From NCBI GenBank assembly GCA_905116865.2, contig CAJHNH020008445.1, positions 201,501 to 265,500 of the forward strand: 64,000 bases of DNA, read 5' to 3'. The first letter of the stretch is position 1, and every line of letters starts with the position of its first letter. Source of the stretch: Candidula unifasciata (Eukaryota > Mollusca > Gastropoda > Stylommatophora > Geomitridae). A program made the translations under genes and the position numbers. A model generated the notes under the pieces. The model had not been told where the DNA came from. It saw only the letters and a program-made list of their open reading frames with translations, and ran no database searches. Shown one piece after another: positions 11,266 to 23,000 of the stretch.

Positions 11266-11640
11266 GTGTTGTGTGGCGTTGGCAGTGATGTCTATCCCCA
11301 GCCTTCTATCTCATATCTGTCAATCATTTCTGATACAGATGTTCTTCCATGCAATGCTGCTAGACTATCCAACATCTTCTTTCTTGGTCTTCCTCTGCCT
11401 CTTTTTCTCCCCAACTTTCCCATTGTCATCATGTACTTCAGTTTTCTCCTATTCATGACGTGTGCTAAGAATTGTTTCCCTATGTGGGTAATCAGTTATT
11501 TCTGTGAGTTATTTTAAGAAATTTCATTATGCTTCTATCTGTGGTCTCATCATCCTTTTATTAAACTGCATCCCAGCAGCTTCCATGCATATTGTTACTG
11601 ATTGGCTGACTGCCCATAATTCACTTCTTTTTTTAAAAAT
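11266..11640 (-). pseudogene. F1-type LINE 3' relic
   Basis: The - strand sequence corresponds to the GKIGGRKRGRQ-like basic stretch and downstream part of F1-type elements. It shows on the + strand as TCTTTCTTGGTCTTCCTCTG and similar. It is heavily decayed, and the assignment is by resemblance to the 3' ends at 2968-3183 and 47207-47398. Confidence 0.4.
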
Positions 11641-11753
11641 TAGGATTGGCTCTAAAAAATGAGCTCTCTTTCTTACCTCAGTTGACAAAGATAGATTGCA
11701 TAGAATATTATTTCATCTTGTGAAATGCTGTTTGTGCGTGAGCCATTCTACAC

Positions 11754-12359
11754 TTAACCCTTTCATTGTAGAAAGACCTTAACCTGACTAATCAGTCATT
11801 GCCACATGCCCCTAAAGGTCCCAGAACCCTTTCATCCCTACAGGTCTAAAGTCTGACACTTCTGGTTGGGTCCAATGCCCCGTAAATGTTACTTATTCTG
11901 CTAGTCTTCAGTGACCTGTTTGAGAAACACATAGTTAATTCTATAAGCAGTTTTTGCACCAGTGCAAATATTTAGGAGGTCAGGATATGAATGAATACAA
12001 TAACTAAAAATGGCATTTAGTGAGTTTTTCTTTGAGCTAAATGGCTTTTTTTTTAAAGCCAAGTTGATGTTAGATTTTCCTTAATCCTCACTGATAGAGG
12101 TCAAACGTTCATGGCATAAGACACCCACTACATGTGTTTTTCAGGCCCTGGGAATGTATTCCATTTAATGCTTTACCCTGTTTGTGTTTATTGATTAATC
12201 ATTTTATATATATTTTTTTATTTAAAAACAATTTTTCTTTGATTAATACATTTTAAACTATGTAAAATTGTTTGTATTTATGGATTTTTTCTAGAATTTT
12301 AACAGGGTCCTGACCTTTTTTTTGTTGCTTAGTTAGTATTCCTGGGGTGAAAGGGTTGA
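11754..12359. mobile_element. TTAA-flanked MITE-like element
   Basis: The left end is TTAACCCTTTCATTG. The right end read in reverse is TCAACCCTTTCACCCC, so AACCCTTTCA is a perfect 10-bp inverted repeat. The flanks are TTAA on the left and TTGA on the right, which fits a piggyBac-type TTAA target with one change. The interior (~590 bp) has no open frame. An internal segment (about 11905-12050) recurs at about 12815-12955. Confidence 0.5.
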
Positions 12360-12689
12360 TCCTTATCGTCCTGTAGTTCCATTATAGGGCCAGCTGTCCA
12401 TTTCATTGTGTACTATACAATTACTTCAATATATGGATTCCAGTCCAGCACCTTTGGCTTCTGTTTGTTGATTCTCTGTCTTTTCTCAGAATGGGTCAAC
12501 TGAAATAACATTATAATAAAAAATATGTAGCTTGGTTCTAAAACTGTTTATTTTAATTTGAGCTTTAGTTTCCCCACACATAGATGTGGTCACTGTCCAA
12601 ATCTGCTCCTCTGTATGCTTGGCCGTCCATTAAAGAGTTTCTATATTTGTTATTTATATATGAATAGAGCACTGGAACATAAAAATGTT

Positions 12690-12800
12690 GAATTTTCAAT
12701 TAAGAATCGACATAAGAATCAGGACATAAGCGCTCCCTCCCCATCTTCAACAGCAAGCAAAGAGTTCCAGTTCCGATGGCACCAGTAACTGTCTGATTGT
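12690..12800 (-). pseudogene. F3 LINE 3'-terminal fragment
   Basis: Contains the F3 3' signature on the - strand: GTTGAATT, AAGAATCGACAT, AAGCGCTCC, AGTTCCAGTTCCGATGGCAC and CTGTCTGATTGTAT. The same order is seen at 20263, 21530 and 47645. Confidence 0.6.
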
Positions 12801-12804
12801 ATGT

Positions 12805-12955
12805 CTGTTTCGTATCTACAGTCACCTGTTTACGAAACACATGGCTAATGCTACTGGCTGTCTTCGCGCCGAGTTAGGAGGTCAGTATACAAATGAATGC
12901 ATTAACTAAAAATGGCATTTAGTGAATTTTTTTTTGAGCTAAATGGTTACAAAAA
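12805..12955. repeat. Second copy of the 11905-12050 repeat
   Basis: Shares CAGT(C/G)ACCTGTTT, GAAACACAT, TTAGGAGGTCAG and AACTAAAAATGGCATTTAGT with 11905-12050. This indicates a second, partial copy of the TTAA-flanked element family. Confidence 0.55.
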
Positions 12956-13295
12956 AATAATCTATGAAATGCATCATCTCCATAAGGTCAGCAACAACAC
13001 AAGAAGGGACAGGGTTGCAAAAACCAACATTAGAGAGCGCTTTACATTAGAACATGTGGGAGGAAGCCAAGAGATGGATAAATAGTGTAGTGAAACCGGC
13101 AAAAAGATGAATAGATCCACCACCCAAGCCCACTGCAATGCAAGATAAATAACAGAAAACCACAACACTGAGCTACAGCCTGGTATCAGTCAGACACCAA
13201 AAGAAGAAGATACAGATGTGGTCTATCTGACTTTTAGTCATGCCCTCTGGTGAGAAACGGTTAATACACACACAAATTTGATGTAGCTTTTGCCT

Positions 13296-13714
13296 TTACT
13301 TTCAATAAAATCACACTATCTCTACTTTCGATAAAATCACACTATCACCACTTTCAATAAAACCACACTATCACCACTTTCAATAAAACCACACTATCAC
13401 CACTTTCAATGAAGACACACTATCTCCACTTTCAATAAAACCACACTATCTCCACTTTCAATAAAACCACACTATCACCACTTTCAATGAAGACACACTA
13501 TCTCCACTTTCAATAAAACCACACTATCACCACTTTCAATAAAACCACACTATATCCACTTTCAATAAAGACACACTATCTCCACTTTCAATAAAACCAC
13601 ACTATCTCCACTTTCAATAAAACCACACTATCACCACTTTCAATAAAACCACACTATCTCCACTCTCAGTAAAACCACACTATCACCACTTTCAATAAAA
13701 CCATGCTATCTCCA
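13296..13714. repeat. 26-bp minisatellite, ~16 units
   Basis: Head-to-tail array of a 26-bp unit containing CCACTTTCAATAAAACCACA and CTATC(A/T). Variants are limited to a few positions (ATCACC/ATCTCC, AAAACC/GAAGAC). Most + strand units contain AATAAA. It sits between the two convergent host genes. Confidence 0.9.
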
Positions 13715-13739
13715 GTTTATGTCCCTGTCATTGGAAGTT

Positions 13740-14190
13740 AAAGAGCAATTCATATGTGTTACATTAGAAGCAGTTCTAATGTATGTTAGTGAATCCTAGA
13801 CAATAAGTAAACAAAAAAGAGAGAAAATCTCTGAGGGTCTCAAAAATGATGTTTTGCAGAAAGATGCTAAGAACGCTCTTGACAAACAAGAAGTCATTTG
13901 ATTGTTTTGAAAGAGGCTTAGACACTGAATGTTAACACAGAAAAGGAAAGTCATCATTATGGGAGGTTAAAAGGTAGATGATGTTAGGCTACTAGAAAAA
14001 TGTATGGCGGGGGGGGGGGGGGGGGGGGGGGAGATAAACACAAGAAGATTCTTGGCTGCCCTTTGTTTTATATCATGGAAAGGTGTCAGCACATAAACTG
14101 ATACAAACTGTTGAAGAGAGACTGCAGGATGTGATGAAGCATGATTGCCCATGCCAGTTGGCAAGACACTGGAAAATTGATGATGATGTT
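13740..14190 (+). pseudogene. F1 LINE 3' relic with internal poly-G
   Basis: Frames match the F1 3' part: a FCRKMLRT stretch near 13855, GKVSAHKLIQTVEE near 14080-14120, and CPCQLARHWKIDDD near 14147-14190, with a GATGATG end. A run of ~24 G (about 14009-14032) interrupts it where the other copies have the basic GRRDRGRQR region. It is non-functional. Confidence 0.55.
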
Positions 14191-14852
14191 TTGAGAATGA
14201 AGAACAAAAATAATAACTTAGAATTTACATAAGAAAATGGTTAAATACAGCTTTGTCACCATATAAGAATATGTAATTGCTGATTAACATTTGATAAGCA
14301 TTTTTTCCCTGTTGTGTAATTTTTGTGTTTAAAATAAATGTGTAATATTGCTAAAGATGTTCATAAGTTCTTTTTTTTAATATCAATTTATTGATCTCTG
14401 TTAAGGTGTCATTGTTTGGCTAGTAATAGTGGTAGCTGTATATCTGCACCAGTGTGTCCTTATTGTGACTTAAATGTTGAAAATATGATTTGTAACTCCA
14501 GAGTATTAGGTTTGATTCCAGCTGGAGGCAGGTTGATAGCAGACAGCTTTGTGTTGGTTTTTAACAGTGGTAACGATAGGCGACTGTTCAGGCAGCAGTG
14601 GCAAACTACTGAAACCTCAAAGAGGTCCACAGAAATGCTGGATTGGTTCTGCAAAGTACTGAAAAAGTAATTAAAATAAATAATAATCTTGGCCACCTCT
14701 CTCTGCAAAATAGGCTAGCTGATAAAAGACAAAATACAAAAAAAAAACGTGATGGTGCGGCTCTAGGGTCATATGGATCATTTCACAAACTTAATTAGAA
14801 CATTTAGGCAATGGAACTTGAATGTTGCAGAATATTTTTTAGAGTGCATGGA
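14191..14852. other. No recognised gene
   Basis: An open frame at 14416-14670 has no recognised motif and no clear splice context. Nothing else can be supported. Confidence 0.4.
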
Positions 14853-14859
14853 TTAAGAA

Positions 14860-15065
14860 GAAAAATATAACTGATACTCTACACTATAGTTAGTTGGGTT
14901 ATCATCATTGTGCTTCAGACATGTCCATATGTGCTCTGATCCTCCCTTCAGTATGAACCCCAATGTCAAGTGGATAATAGTACCAGTTCTATGTTGATTA
15001 ACAAGTCCTCTGATGTAGGTCTCGCTTTTTGCTATGCTGATCTTAACTCCCAAGTCTCTCATTCT
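14860..15065 (-). pseudogene. F5 LINE C-terminal fragment
   Basis: The - strand reads RMRDLGVKISIAKSETYIRG, then LVNQHRTGTIIHLTLGF and LKGGSEHIWTC.KHNDDNPTN. It ends at TTAGTTGGG-type sequence, a reversed CTAA tail. It matches 19135-19432 closely. One of the C-terminal cysteine positions has changed. Confidence 0.75.
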
Positions 15066-15133
15066 GGCAAGTGATATCCTATGTAAACAGTGAAGAAACC
15101 TGGTCCATGCACATGTCTAAGAAATTTAAGTGC

Positions 15134-15202
15134 TTTCTTTGACCATGTGAATGTAATTTCTTTGACCATGTGAATGTAATTTCTTTGACCATGTGAATGT
15201 AA
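15134..15202. repeat. 23-bp tandem repeat, 3 units
   Basis: Three identical head-to-tail copies of a unit containing TTTCTTTGACCATGTGAATG. The lack of divergence suggests a recent origin. Confidence 0.85.
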
Positions 15203-15326
15203 TGGTCATTTAGAAAGCACAATAATGGAAGGCATGATTTTAGCCATTATACTGAGGACACCCACAGCAGGGATGTGAATGAAGTTGAGAAATTGGTGAA
15301 GAATGAAAAAAATCTTTGGTGTAGAC

Positions 15327-15497
15327 CAGTGTTTCCTAGTATGGAGTCTACACCCCACAGGAGTCAATTTGACCGGGAAGGGGGAGAAGGCTCCGTTGAA
15401 AAATGGACTCGTCCAGAGTTTTAAGTTACAAAGAGGGCACAATAATTTGTAGAAAGGTTTAGGTGGGGCCTGGCACCAAAATGTTTGGGAGATGCTG
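15327..15497. mobile_element. hAT-type miniature element, 171 bp
   Basis: The left end reads CCAGTGTTTCCTAG. The right end in reverse reads CAGCATCTCCCAAACATTTT, an imperfect hAT-like terminal inverted repeat of the CAGTGTTTCCCAA type. The flanks GTGTAGAC (15319-15326) and CTGTAGAC (15498-15505) agree at 7 of 8 bases, the expected hAT target-duplication length. There is no coding sequence. Confidence 0.6.
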
Positions 15498-15505
15498 CTG
15501 TAGAC

Positions 15506-16089
15506 TGACTGGAACAGCATTCTGCAAAGGACTTGCTAGATAATGAGAATATGTGAAAGGTGCTTCCCTCATCCACCACTAGTGAAATAAGAAATAAATA
15601 TTTTAGAGAGCTGCACACATAAAACAAAACAAAAAATTTAATAAAAGACAGGAGAGCAGAAAACTCAGTTCTTTATTGTTTTAAAACAGTTTCATTTAAA
15701 ATGTAGCGAAAGATTGTTATAGCACATATAGTATTTGTAAAAATGTTCACAACATGTGTCTATGTACATATTCAAGTTGTCTGATAGGCTATGCATGTAG
15801 CATTGTGTTCCTGAAGTGCACCTGGTTGAATTTTGTACCATCTCTCTGGTATCTTCACCTCTGACATGGCTTGACTGGTGTTTGTCTGAACTTTACTTGT
15901 AGAAGACCAAGCATGTATTTCATAGTTTCGACAGAAATATTTCTTGTGCAATTACAAACATTTGCACATTTATTTCAGTAATTTACAGATCCATTTTAGA
16001 ATGTGTTTTGATTACACTGAGTTGATGAGGGTAAGAATGCCTAGCCCATCACTTAAAGAACTAACAAAATTTTAAACATTAATTAATTA
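15506..16089. other. AT-rich intergenic DNA
   Basis: No motif-bearing open frame or repeat signature was found here. Confidence 0.45.
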
Positions 16090-16920
16090 CCAGCTGTTAT
16101 TTACATGTGTAGTCATATTTATGAAAAATACAAAACTGTGTTGTGTGCCATCTCCTCTCTTATTTACTATATTCATAAATAGAATATCAAAAGAAGCCAG
16201 TTTTAAAGCAGTCAATCCAGAAAATGAGGAAATTTACTTTCCAGAGGAAGAATTAAATCCACACACAATAAATGAGCTACTATTTGCAGACGATCAATGC
16301 CTGTTCTTTAATGAGGGAAGTAGACTGCACGACCATTTAAACAGGCTAGGTTCAACATGCAGAAAATAAAACATTTTAAAAAATACTGCGAAAAATGAAG
16401 TCATGCAAGTCAGCAGAATTCCTAGTCCACTACATATCGGTTGAATGGTACTTGTCTGAAGCAAGATGAAGAATTTAAAAATCTAGGAAGAATATTTTCG
16501 GAGGATGGAAGAATAGATTGGAAAATAGAAATAAGATGCCAACTAGCTAGTGCACTTATATACCAACTGTGAAATGGGATGCCTGAGAAAAGTTGCCAAC
16601 TTAACGTTCCGAGACAAAGTTATAAATGATATTATGAGACAGACTGTAGGAACAACACCATGCAGCAAATTCATTGAGAAACAAAAGATCAAATGGTTTG
16701 GTCATTTAGTAAGCCAGAACTACCAATGCAGGCACTACACATGAAAAGATCTGAAGTGAAAGCAAGAGGCTGCCCTAGAAGAACATGGGCTGATGACATT
16801 AAAGAGCTTCTACATCGACATGGAATGACAATATCCATTGCTGCCCATCAAGCAATGGATGGCGAACTGTTGTTCCTCCCCACAACGCCTAAAGGTAGAA
16901 GTGGAAATTGATGATGATGA
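16090..16920 (+). pseudogene. F2 LINE: RT to 3' end
   Basis: Frames read SPLLFTIFINRI (about 16150-16185), then NELLFADDQCLFFNEGSRL with FADD near 16285-16300. A frameshift leads to LRKVANLTFRDKVINDIMRQ, then KFIEKQKIKWFGHLV and GCPRRTWADDIKELLHRHGM. The relic ends at 16911 followed by TTGATGATGATGA. It is the most complete + strand F2 copy but has several frameshifts. Confidence 0.78.
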
Positions 16921-17029
16921 CACAAATATGCTTCTGTGTCATGTGTTCAATAACTGTATGTATGAAATGCAGCAGTTGCATGCTTCCAAGATACTTGGGA
17001 TGTCTGTCCGTAAAATGTTGAAGCTATAG

Positions 17030-17539
17030 TCAGGTGAGCTTCACTATTTTTTAAAGAATATCACAGTGGACAGGCTGTACCTGCACTGGACTAATATCTT
17101 TAGACTATTTCAAAATTATTGTAGTTCTTCCTTCTTGCTTTATCTTCATCATATCCAGTAAATGAAATCAGACAACTATTTATTAATGTTATTTTTCTGC
17201 CCTTTGCTGCGAATCACAATTTAGTTATGATACAGTTTGTTGAAACAGAAGAAAATGAGAGGTTTGGGACAGTCCTGACATATCTGCACAAATACTCAAT
17301 GAATAATAAAGATCACTTCATTAAACTGTTGTGCAATGCAGTATCTGTAACGATATGTATTCTTTAAAGAACTCTCTAATATATAAATGTGATAGTCCAT
17401 TTTTCTGTACCATATTTCAAACAGTCAGCCCAGAAAGCTATGAATATCTCTGGGGATGCAGATGATTTACTTCTGCTGAAATTTTAAATACTGGTTTCAC
17501 CTGGTAGCTCTCTGGCATATTGTAGAGATGTCTATGTCA
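17030..17539. other. No recognised gene
   Basis: AT-rich DNA between an F2 relic and a SINE; I see no supported feature. Confidence 0.45.
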
Positions 17540-17775
17540 ACACTACATGCAGATCTCTGCTGGACATTTTCTCTAAAAGCTAGTGTTTGAATCTGCAGCA
17601 TGTTAAGATTTTTGTTTGACCTTGGCTCCCAGGGCGACCCAGCTTAAAATGGGTACCAGGTAAGGTTCTGTGAAGTAAAGGTGGCTGATGTTATCTAAAT
17701 TCATCACCCATCGAGTGCTGATTGGTCTATAAAAATATGAATCTAGCATCATATACCCAATGCGCCACCTGCATG
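17540..17775 (+). mobile_element. tRNA-derived SINE, diverged copy
   Basis: A decayed B-box-like GTGTTTGAATCTGC lies near 17582-17595. The body shares GGTACCAGGTA and GAAGTAAAGGTGGCTGATGT with the SINE at 48717. The tail GAGTGCTGATTGGTCTATAA followed by an AT-rich stretch matches both that SINE and the 3' end of the LINE at 26441-26500. Confidence 0.6.
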
Positions 17776-17789
17776 AAAAAGTTTTTTTT

Positions 17790-18225
17790 TTTTGTTTTTT
17801 TTTTTTAATTCTGTTCCAACTACACAGCAGAGATCGCAGCGCTAGAGCAGGCTGCCAAAATGTTAAACAACACCAGTTCTGACTGCCACCCAGTTATCCT
17901 CACAGATGCGGTATTGGTGTTACAAGCCCTCAAGCGTGGCAAACTCCCTCACCTGAGATCTGAACTTGGCAAGGTGGCTGCCCAAAAGTGTACTGTACTC
18001 CGGTGGGTATACCAGGAAATGAAACCACAGATAAACTTGTAAGAAAGGGGCAGAATGTGACCAGGAAGAGAATGCAGTAACATACTTTGAGAGGAAAAGG
18101 GCCATCCAGTCTATCAGAAGTGAACAGAATCTGGCCAGAGATGACTACTTACTTGACCGGCATGGGCAGGTCATTATTCTAGGCCTCAGGACAGGACATA
18201 ACAAACTTAACAAGCATATGCACTT
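17790..18225 (+). pseudogene. F4 LINE: RNase H fragment
   Basis: The frame at 17818-18042 reads NYTAEIAALEQAAKM, then CHPVILTDAVLVLQALKRGK. These carry the second and third catalytic regions of RNase H (E and D). The GIPGNETTDKL equivalent follows in a shifted frame near 18005-18040. RGKGPSSLSEVNRIW near 18090-18135 matches the F4 C-terminus at 32900 (RRKRPSSLSEVNSLA). It is broken by frameshifts. Confidence 0.7.
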
Positions 18226-18229
18226 GCAG

Positions 18230-19130
18230 TATAATATGTGTTCAAGTTATTACAAGCGCTAAAACTGAATATAGCATGAAGTGATAAGTAAAACAGGAAC
18301 ACTGATAACATGATGGAAAGACAAATATAAAAATCACAACCCTAAAATATATTAATAGGCATTCTTAAAATAATTAGTAAGGTCCACCCTATTCTCAAGG
18401 TGACATCTTTTTACTGACTTCTTTTTTTTGAGTGACCGACCATCACTCCAAATTTGATGAATCGGACCACTCGTTATTTATCAAAACCGCACATTTGTAT
18501 TTTTATGGCAACAATTCACAAAAACTGCTCACTGGGAAATGTTTGGTTTATATTTATAGTATGAGATCTATATGCACTGCTCTGACTTCTATCACTGTAA
18601 CCATTAGAACAAAACTGCAATTACAATGTCAGCTGCAGAAGATAGAAGCCATACTGACAATATTCACTGTCTACAATCTACAACACCATCTACAATATTG
18701 AGGAATCAGGTGTTTATCCAGTGTGCCTCTTTCTATACAGCCTCCACCTTTTGCCAGTTCCTCTACCTCATGTATTTTCATGCTTCAGATGTACTTTCAT
18801 GCTTAAATTCACATGTTTACTCCTCTATATTCAATTTCAAACATTTCTCTCTGGCCTTGTGTTCATTAACCATGAAAATGTTAGGGACTTTTAATACATT
18901 TTGCTGGCAACTTTTTCTCAAGAACCATAATTCATAAGCTGAAATTTTTGTGGTTGAAATGAAAACACTGCCAAAATGTCAGGCACTTTTACAACCCTGA
19001 ATTTCTAAATATGTTTTTCTGAAGATAGTAATATCATTAGAAGTATATTTATTACAATTTATGCTGATTCATAGGTAAGAACGCTTTTTATTAATTATTT
19101 CTTTGATCCCTCTCAGCATTTTGACAATTT
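18230..19130. other. No recognised gene
   Basis: Short open frames (18432-18701, 18626-18937) show no recognised motifs. Part of this is likely downstream of the clarin 3' end. Confidence 0.45.
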
Positions 19131-19134
19131 GACG

Positions 19135-19432
19135 GTCGGCCTATGGATCATGCTGATATTATCAATGCCCTCAGAGAAATGGGAAGGATAGAGGACTTTG
19201 GTGACAGTGAATCCACATCACTCGCCAGAATGGCAGATCTGGGAATTAAGATCGGCACAGCAAAAAACGAGACGCACACCGGACACGTCAGAAGACTTGT
19301 TAATCAACATAGAACTGGTACTATTAGCCATCGGACGTTGGGTTTCATACTGAGGGGAGGATCTGAGCACCTATGGACATGTCCGGAGTGCAATGACGAT
19401 AACCCAACTAACTAACTAACTAACTAATTTTG
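19135..19432 (+). pseudogene. F5 LINE C-terminus with CTAA tail
   Basis: A 90-codon open frame (19143-19415) reads MDHADIINALREMGRIEDFG, then SLARMADLGIKIGTAKNETH, LVNQHRTGTISHRTLGFILR and GGSEHLWTCPECNDDNPTN before a stop. CTAA repeats (about 19404-19427) follow directly. This is the region downstream of RNase H in a LINE family that I recognise only by this signature. The CPEC motif suggests a partial zinc-binding knuckle. It is a 5'-truncated copy that is well preserved for its length. Confidence 0.8.
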
Positions 19433-19777
19433 ACAATTCTTACAAAATATTTTGTAACTTGCACATTCAATTCAAATGTGTGTGTAATGTTTTCAGTCCA
19501 GCAGGTTTATAATATGTCAAATATTTGACCATTTCAGAACTAAATATTTTAGTAATTCCAATTAAAGTGTAAACACACTCAGAAGCTGTTTTAATGGTAT
19601 TTAAAAAGACAGCATTGCACATATAGATAACCTATTTCAAGCGAACAAAAGAAGAAAAAGAAAAAGTACCATATTTTGACGTTCTTTACTATGGAATGTC
19701 ACTGGAATTCTAATGATGAACCTTGTCTTTTACTGCTCCTTGCTTTCAAGAAAAACAAAGCTGAAATGTTTCAACAT

Positions 19778-20040
19778 CTAATAAAGAATCATACCACTAT
19801 CTACTTCCTTTTTTCCTGTGAGTGAGTAATGGCAAGAACATTTTTGTCCTGACAAGGATAATAAAACAAGGTTTAAAATGAAAGATGCGGCAGCCCCAAC
19901 TACAAAGTAAAAGGAATAGTCCAAGTTAGTATGATCTCCTGATGTGAAGCTCGACAATTCTTCCGGTTTCAAGATGTTCACTTTCAGTTGAGAAAAGTAT
20001 AGGCCCAAGTAGGTTCCAAATGCTGCTGTTGCAAACACAA
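19778..20040 (-). CDS. CLRN: Clarin exon 4 (last coding exon)
   Basis: Encodes FVFATAAFGTYLGLYFSQLK (third membrane segment, its first residue split with exon 3). A loop follows, then YSFYFVVGAAASFILNLVLL (fourth segment) and a short tail ending DSGMILY-stop (19778-19780). The acceptor is CCCACAG at 20047-20041. That acceptor lies inside the first unit of a 69-bp tandem repeat, and the frame stays open upstream to at least 20194. Confidence 0.85.
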
Positions 20041-23000
20041 CTGTGGGATACAGCAAATGTTGAATTACTGGGTGACTAAGACAAACACATCTGTACAAAA
20101 GTATAACAACTGTGGGATACAGCAAATGTTGAATTACTGGGTGACTAAGACAAACACATCTGTACAAAAGTATAACAACTGTGGGATACAGCAAATGTTG
20201 AATTACTGGGTGACTAATTCATCTGTATAGAATTATTACAACTGTGGGATCCAGCAAATGTTGAATTAAAAATCGACATCACAGCATAAGTGCTCCGTTC
20301 CTATCTTCTTCAGGAAGCAATGAATTCCAATTCCGATGGCACTAGTAAGTGTCTGATTGTATATCCATTTCACCTTTCTCCTGAATGTTGAGCACCAGCC
20401 AAATCTTCTTGTAACTCCTCGCTGCACCATTCTTCCCAGATGTTAATGATCTGTCTGTATCTCTGCACTGTTCAATCACTCACAAAGAACCCTCTCAATA
20501 TCCAGCTTGTCATTCATCAGTTCACCACCAAGCAGTGCAGAACTAGCCTGCCTATCTGCTTTCTCATTTCCCAACACACCGGCGGAACCTGGAGAATATA
20601 TAATAAGGATTCTAACTACCCGGGATCTCTGAAGTGATGCTGCCCTCTGCACGGAGCATGCCTGTCTCCACCTTTCTCAGCATGCTCTGCAAGACAGTTA
20701 CAATCATGGCATGTGTGTACAGTTGATTCTCAAGCCAATGAAAGGCATCAGTTACTGCCTCCACCTCCATTCTCAAACTACACGTTGTGATGTCGTACGC
20801 AAGGCTTTGCTGCACTTGGCAACGTTCATTTGCCTTTGCTATGAAACCCCATGCACTTCGTCTGCCCCTCAACACAGAGCCATCTGTATAAATAATCACA
20901 TCACCTGGGCGGATATTGTCATGAATCATTTGTTGAACTTCTGATTCTGCAGCATCAGCTGGCCAATCTCTGCACTCATGACTAAAAGTGATAAGAACCC
21001 TACACAAATCTGAAACTTGCTCAGACGCTGACCCACTCCTCTCCTCGCTTCAATTTATCGAGCCTGCACACATGTCCAGTTGTGTCTTTAGCTTGCGCCA
21101 TCCAAGACCTTCCTCTTTTCAGTCTGTGACCCTTAGCTCTACCCAGGGCTTTATGCAGGAGGTGCTCCTTGTCTGCAGCTACTCTGAGATATAAAAGGTG
21201 AAGTAAAGGTAAAGTTGGGAGATGTGAACCAGCGTCACTGCACAGTTATAAACCCTAAGTGCTCTGCCACCAGTACGGACAACTGATAAGAAACTGTCCG
21301 CCTGTGTCGCCATTCGCACGCTACTCCATAGCTCTATTTACCCCAGAATGTTTACTCTGGTACCCATTACCTAGAGGCTAGGTGAACCCCATGAACCGCC
21401 CGGTTTCGAACACCAGCTGTGAGCTGCAGCGAGTCGCAGCTGGATTTGAAAGTGAGTCTTTTATCAACTCTGAGATATGACTTTGCTTGCAGAACATGGA
21501 GCCTATCTGCAATAGTATGTAGTTGAATGTTGAATTAAGAATTGACATCACAGCACTCGGGACACACCCATAAGCGCTCCATCTTCAGCAGCAAACAAAA
21601 AGTTCCAATTCTGATGGTACCAGTAACTGTCTGATTGTATATCAGTCTCGCCTTTCCCGTGAGTGTTGAGCATCGGCAAGATCCCCTGGTAACTCGCTCC
21701 CAAAGGGCCCTCACAACATCTAGCTTGTCATATATCAGTTCACCACCAAGTGGTGCAGAACCAGCCAGTCTTTCTGACTGCTGATTTTCTAACATGACCT
21801 GGAAAGAATATCCAAAGGATGCTAAACACCCGGGACCACTGAAGTGATGCTTGCCACTCTGCACACGACACAACTGTCTCCACCTTTCTTTTAGTAGGTA
21901 GTGCAAGTATATATCTCATACATACTTCTGGGGTATCTCTTGTGCATCCAAGAATTACCCACATGGCTTCATTCTGTATGTGTTTAAGTTTCATCAGCTG
22001 ACTCTTTGATATGGTAAGCATGCCAAGTCCATAATCTATCACCGACAGGATCACATGCTTGAACATTGTGATACAGCATTCTTTATTCCATATCCATTGA
22101 TGCCATAATCTTGAGAGCATTGAGTCCTTTGTGGCATTTCACTGAAACTGCATCCACATGATCCCCGAAGTACAGGCTTCTATCGAAAATGATACCCAGA
22201 TACCTTAGTATGCTTTCTCTTTTGCTGTTTTTGTCATTAATTGTGAGGCTTGGAACATTAGCTCTTACAATTCTATTGTCCAGAGAGCACCACAAAACAG
22301 CTGCCTTTTCTGAATTAATGACAGCCCCCTTTTCTGTACACCAGTTAATTAATTTGTCTACAGTTGCCTGTAGCTCTTAGGCTATCCACTGCCTATCACT
22401 CTCCTGCCTATATGCAAGAACATCATCAGCAAATTTTAATATTTTTTTCAACACCTGGTGCTTCAAGTTCTGCAATTTTGTAGGTATACACATTGAAGAG
22501 CATTGGTAAAATTGCAGAACCCTGCGTAGTGCCAGAGTGATATAACATGATTCTGCGGTCCATGTACCCAGGCGAAGGGCTACCATACATGAATGAAGAA
22601 CAGCTCCTATCCAGTTCACAAGCCAAGGACAAACCCTTTTTTCCATGAGTGCAGATTTGAAAATATCATGTCTGACTCTACTACTCTCGCATTTTGTCTG
22701 TTCTCGATACCCTCATAAACATCAAAAGCAAAGATAATGCATTTGACCAGGTCTCTTTCCGTGGCCGGTAACTACCCAAACCTTTTGGCAGGAGCTCTTC
22801 CCTTTCCAACAATATTCGTAGTTTAAAGAGCAATAATCTTCTCTAGCACCTTGCCAAAAGTATTTTGTAGAGTTATAATCCTGAAACCACTGAGTCTGGA
22901 ATGATCTTTGCCTGGTTTTGGAAGTGGGATTCAGCAAATGTTGAATCTGGTGACTACGACAAATGAATGTACAGAAGTATAACAACTCTGGGATAATCAA

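Noticed and set aside
13296..13714. CRISPR-like regular array
   Set aside because: The repeats are directly adjacent 26-bp units without unique spacers, in eukaryotic DNA. It is a minisatellite.
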